DNA from: Gammaproteobacteria bacterium
GTDB lineage: Bacteria > Pseudomonadota > Gammaproteobacteria > Diplorickettsiales > Diplorickettsiaceae
Reading direction: 5' to 3'
Length of the DNA stretch: 6,560 bases
NCBI GenBank assembly: GCA_013288455.1
Contig: JABDBU010000035.1
Location: forward strand, 1 to 6,560
Position 1 is the stretch's first letter. Each line of letters opens with the position of its first letter. Shown piece after piece: positions 6,386-6,560 of the stretch. The position numbers and the translations under genes are program-made. Under the pieces are notes generated by a model. The model worked only from the letters and a program-made list of their open reading frames with translations, searched no databases and was not told the origin of the DNA.

Positions 6386-6414
6386 AATATAGTTTATTAT
6401 CACATCACAATCAA
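6386..6414 (-). promoter_or_regulatory. Candidate sigma70 promoter for the pilus operon
   Basis: On the minus strand TTGATT (6414-6409, four of six to the -35 consensus) is separated by exactly 17 bases from TATATT (6391-6386, five of six to the -10 consensus). Transcription would start near 6379, giving a leader of about 200 nt before the shaft pilin ATG. In such AT-rich DNA chance matches are common, so this is a candidate only. A closer -10-like TAAAAT (6243-6238) has no convincing -35. Confidence 0.35.
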
Positions 6415-6560
6415 TGTAATCCCACAGATGTAGCAGAATTTACACCTGAAAAAATTTTTTTGACAGAAGAATAGGTGGCTGCATCGTTGAAAAAAACTAA
6501 ATTTTTTAATTGGTTTTTAGAAATAAATTGAACGATATGATAAATAAATTTAACACCTAA

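Larger units (their letters stand above)
6177..6560. other. Upstream intergenic region of the pilus operon
   Basis: No intact gene is visible in these 384 bases on either strand; all ATG-initiated frames are under about 15 codons. The proximal part holds the ribosome-binding site, the 12-bp palindrome and the coding-like remnant. The middle holds the candidate promoter. The distal part (about 6445-6560) is very AT-rich with several A- and T-tracts, including AAAAAATTTTTTT at 6449-6461, which would favour DNA bending. No tRNA or structured RNA is apparent. Confidence 0.6.

Noticed and set aside
6392..6412. TGTGATGTGAT upstream of the pilus operon as a CRP site
   Set aside because: The second half-site (TCACA at the proper spacing) is missing on the same strand, so only overlapping half-sites are present.
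6421..6471. Plus-strand frame reading DVAEFTPEKIFLTEE
   Set aside because: It is short, has no start codon, ends at a TAG and uses mostly residues that AT-rich noncoding DNA encodes by chance.
6460..6488. Plus-strand TTGACA at 6460-6465 as a promoter
   Set aside because: The -35 is perfect, but at 16-18 bases no hexamer resembles a -10 and no gene follows on the plus strand within the window.

Overview
The window holds one complete four-gene archaic (Csu-type, spore-coat-U family) chaperone-usher pilus locus on the minus strand. Convergent to it, on the plus strand, is the 3' part of an OPT-family oligopeptide transporter gene. Base composition is moderately AT-rich, Shine-Dalgarno sites are of the AGGA type, and the periplasm and outer-membrane machinery is that of a Gram-negative bacterium. 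A gammaproteobacterium, possibly host-associated (Legionellales-like), would fit, but nothing here is a firm taxonomic marker and that placement is a low-confidence guess.

Layout. Positions 1-1970 (+): OPT transporter, whose reading frame runs off the left edge. Positions 1971-1981: an 11-bp gap between two convergent genes, with no terminator visible. Positions 6176-1982 (-), in transcription order: a spore coat U-domain pilin with an N-terminal donor strand (probable shaft subunit, 6176-5679), a periplasmic chaperone (5629-4913), an outer-membrane usher (4950-2506) and a second spore coat U-domain subunit (2515-1982). Positions 6177-6560: the leader and upstream region of the pilus operon, with a candidate sigma70 promoter, a 12-bp palindrome, an AT-rich A-tract stretch and what looks like a short decayed gene end.

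How the genes work together. Both subunits carry signal peptides and enter the periplasm through Sec. The chaperone would cap each one until the usher links them by donor-strand exchange and secretes the fibre. The distal subunit has almost no residues before its first conserved cysteines, so it has no obvious donor strand. It can accept a strand but not give one, which is what is expected of the fibre tip. The locus therefore looks like a minimal archaic pilus: one shaft subunit, one chaperone, one usher and one single-domain tip, without the extra minor pilins and two-domain adhesin of the Acinetobacter Csu system. A 9-bp-stem hairpin between the shaft gene and the chaperone gene, and overlapping junctions after it, suggest that expression is tuned to make more shaft subunit than assembly machinery.

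The transporter is probably unrelated in function. Nothing in the window is a clearly new system. The best leads are the donor-strand-less, cysteine-rich tip, the intercistronic hairpin, and the coding-like remnant in the pilus leader.
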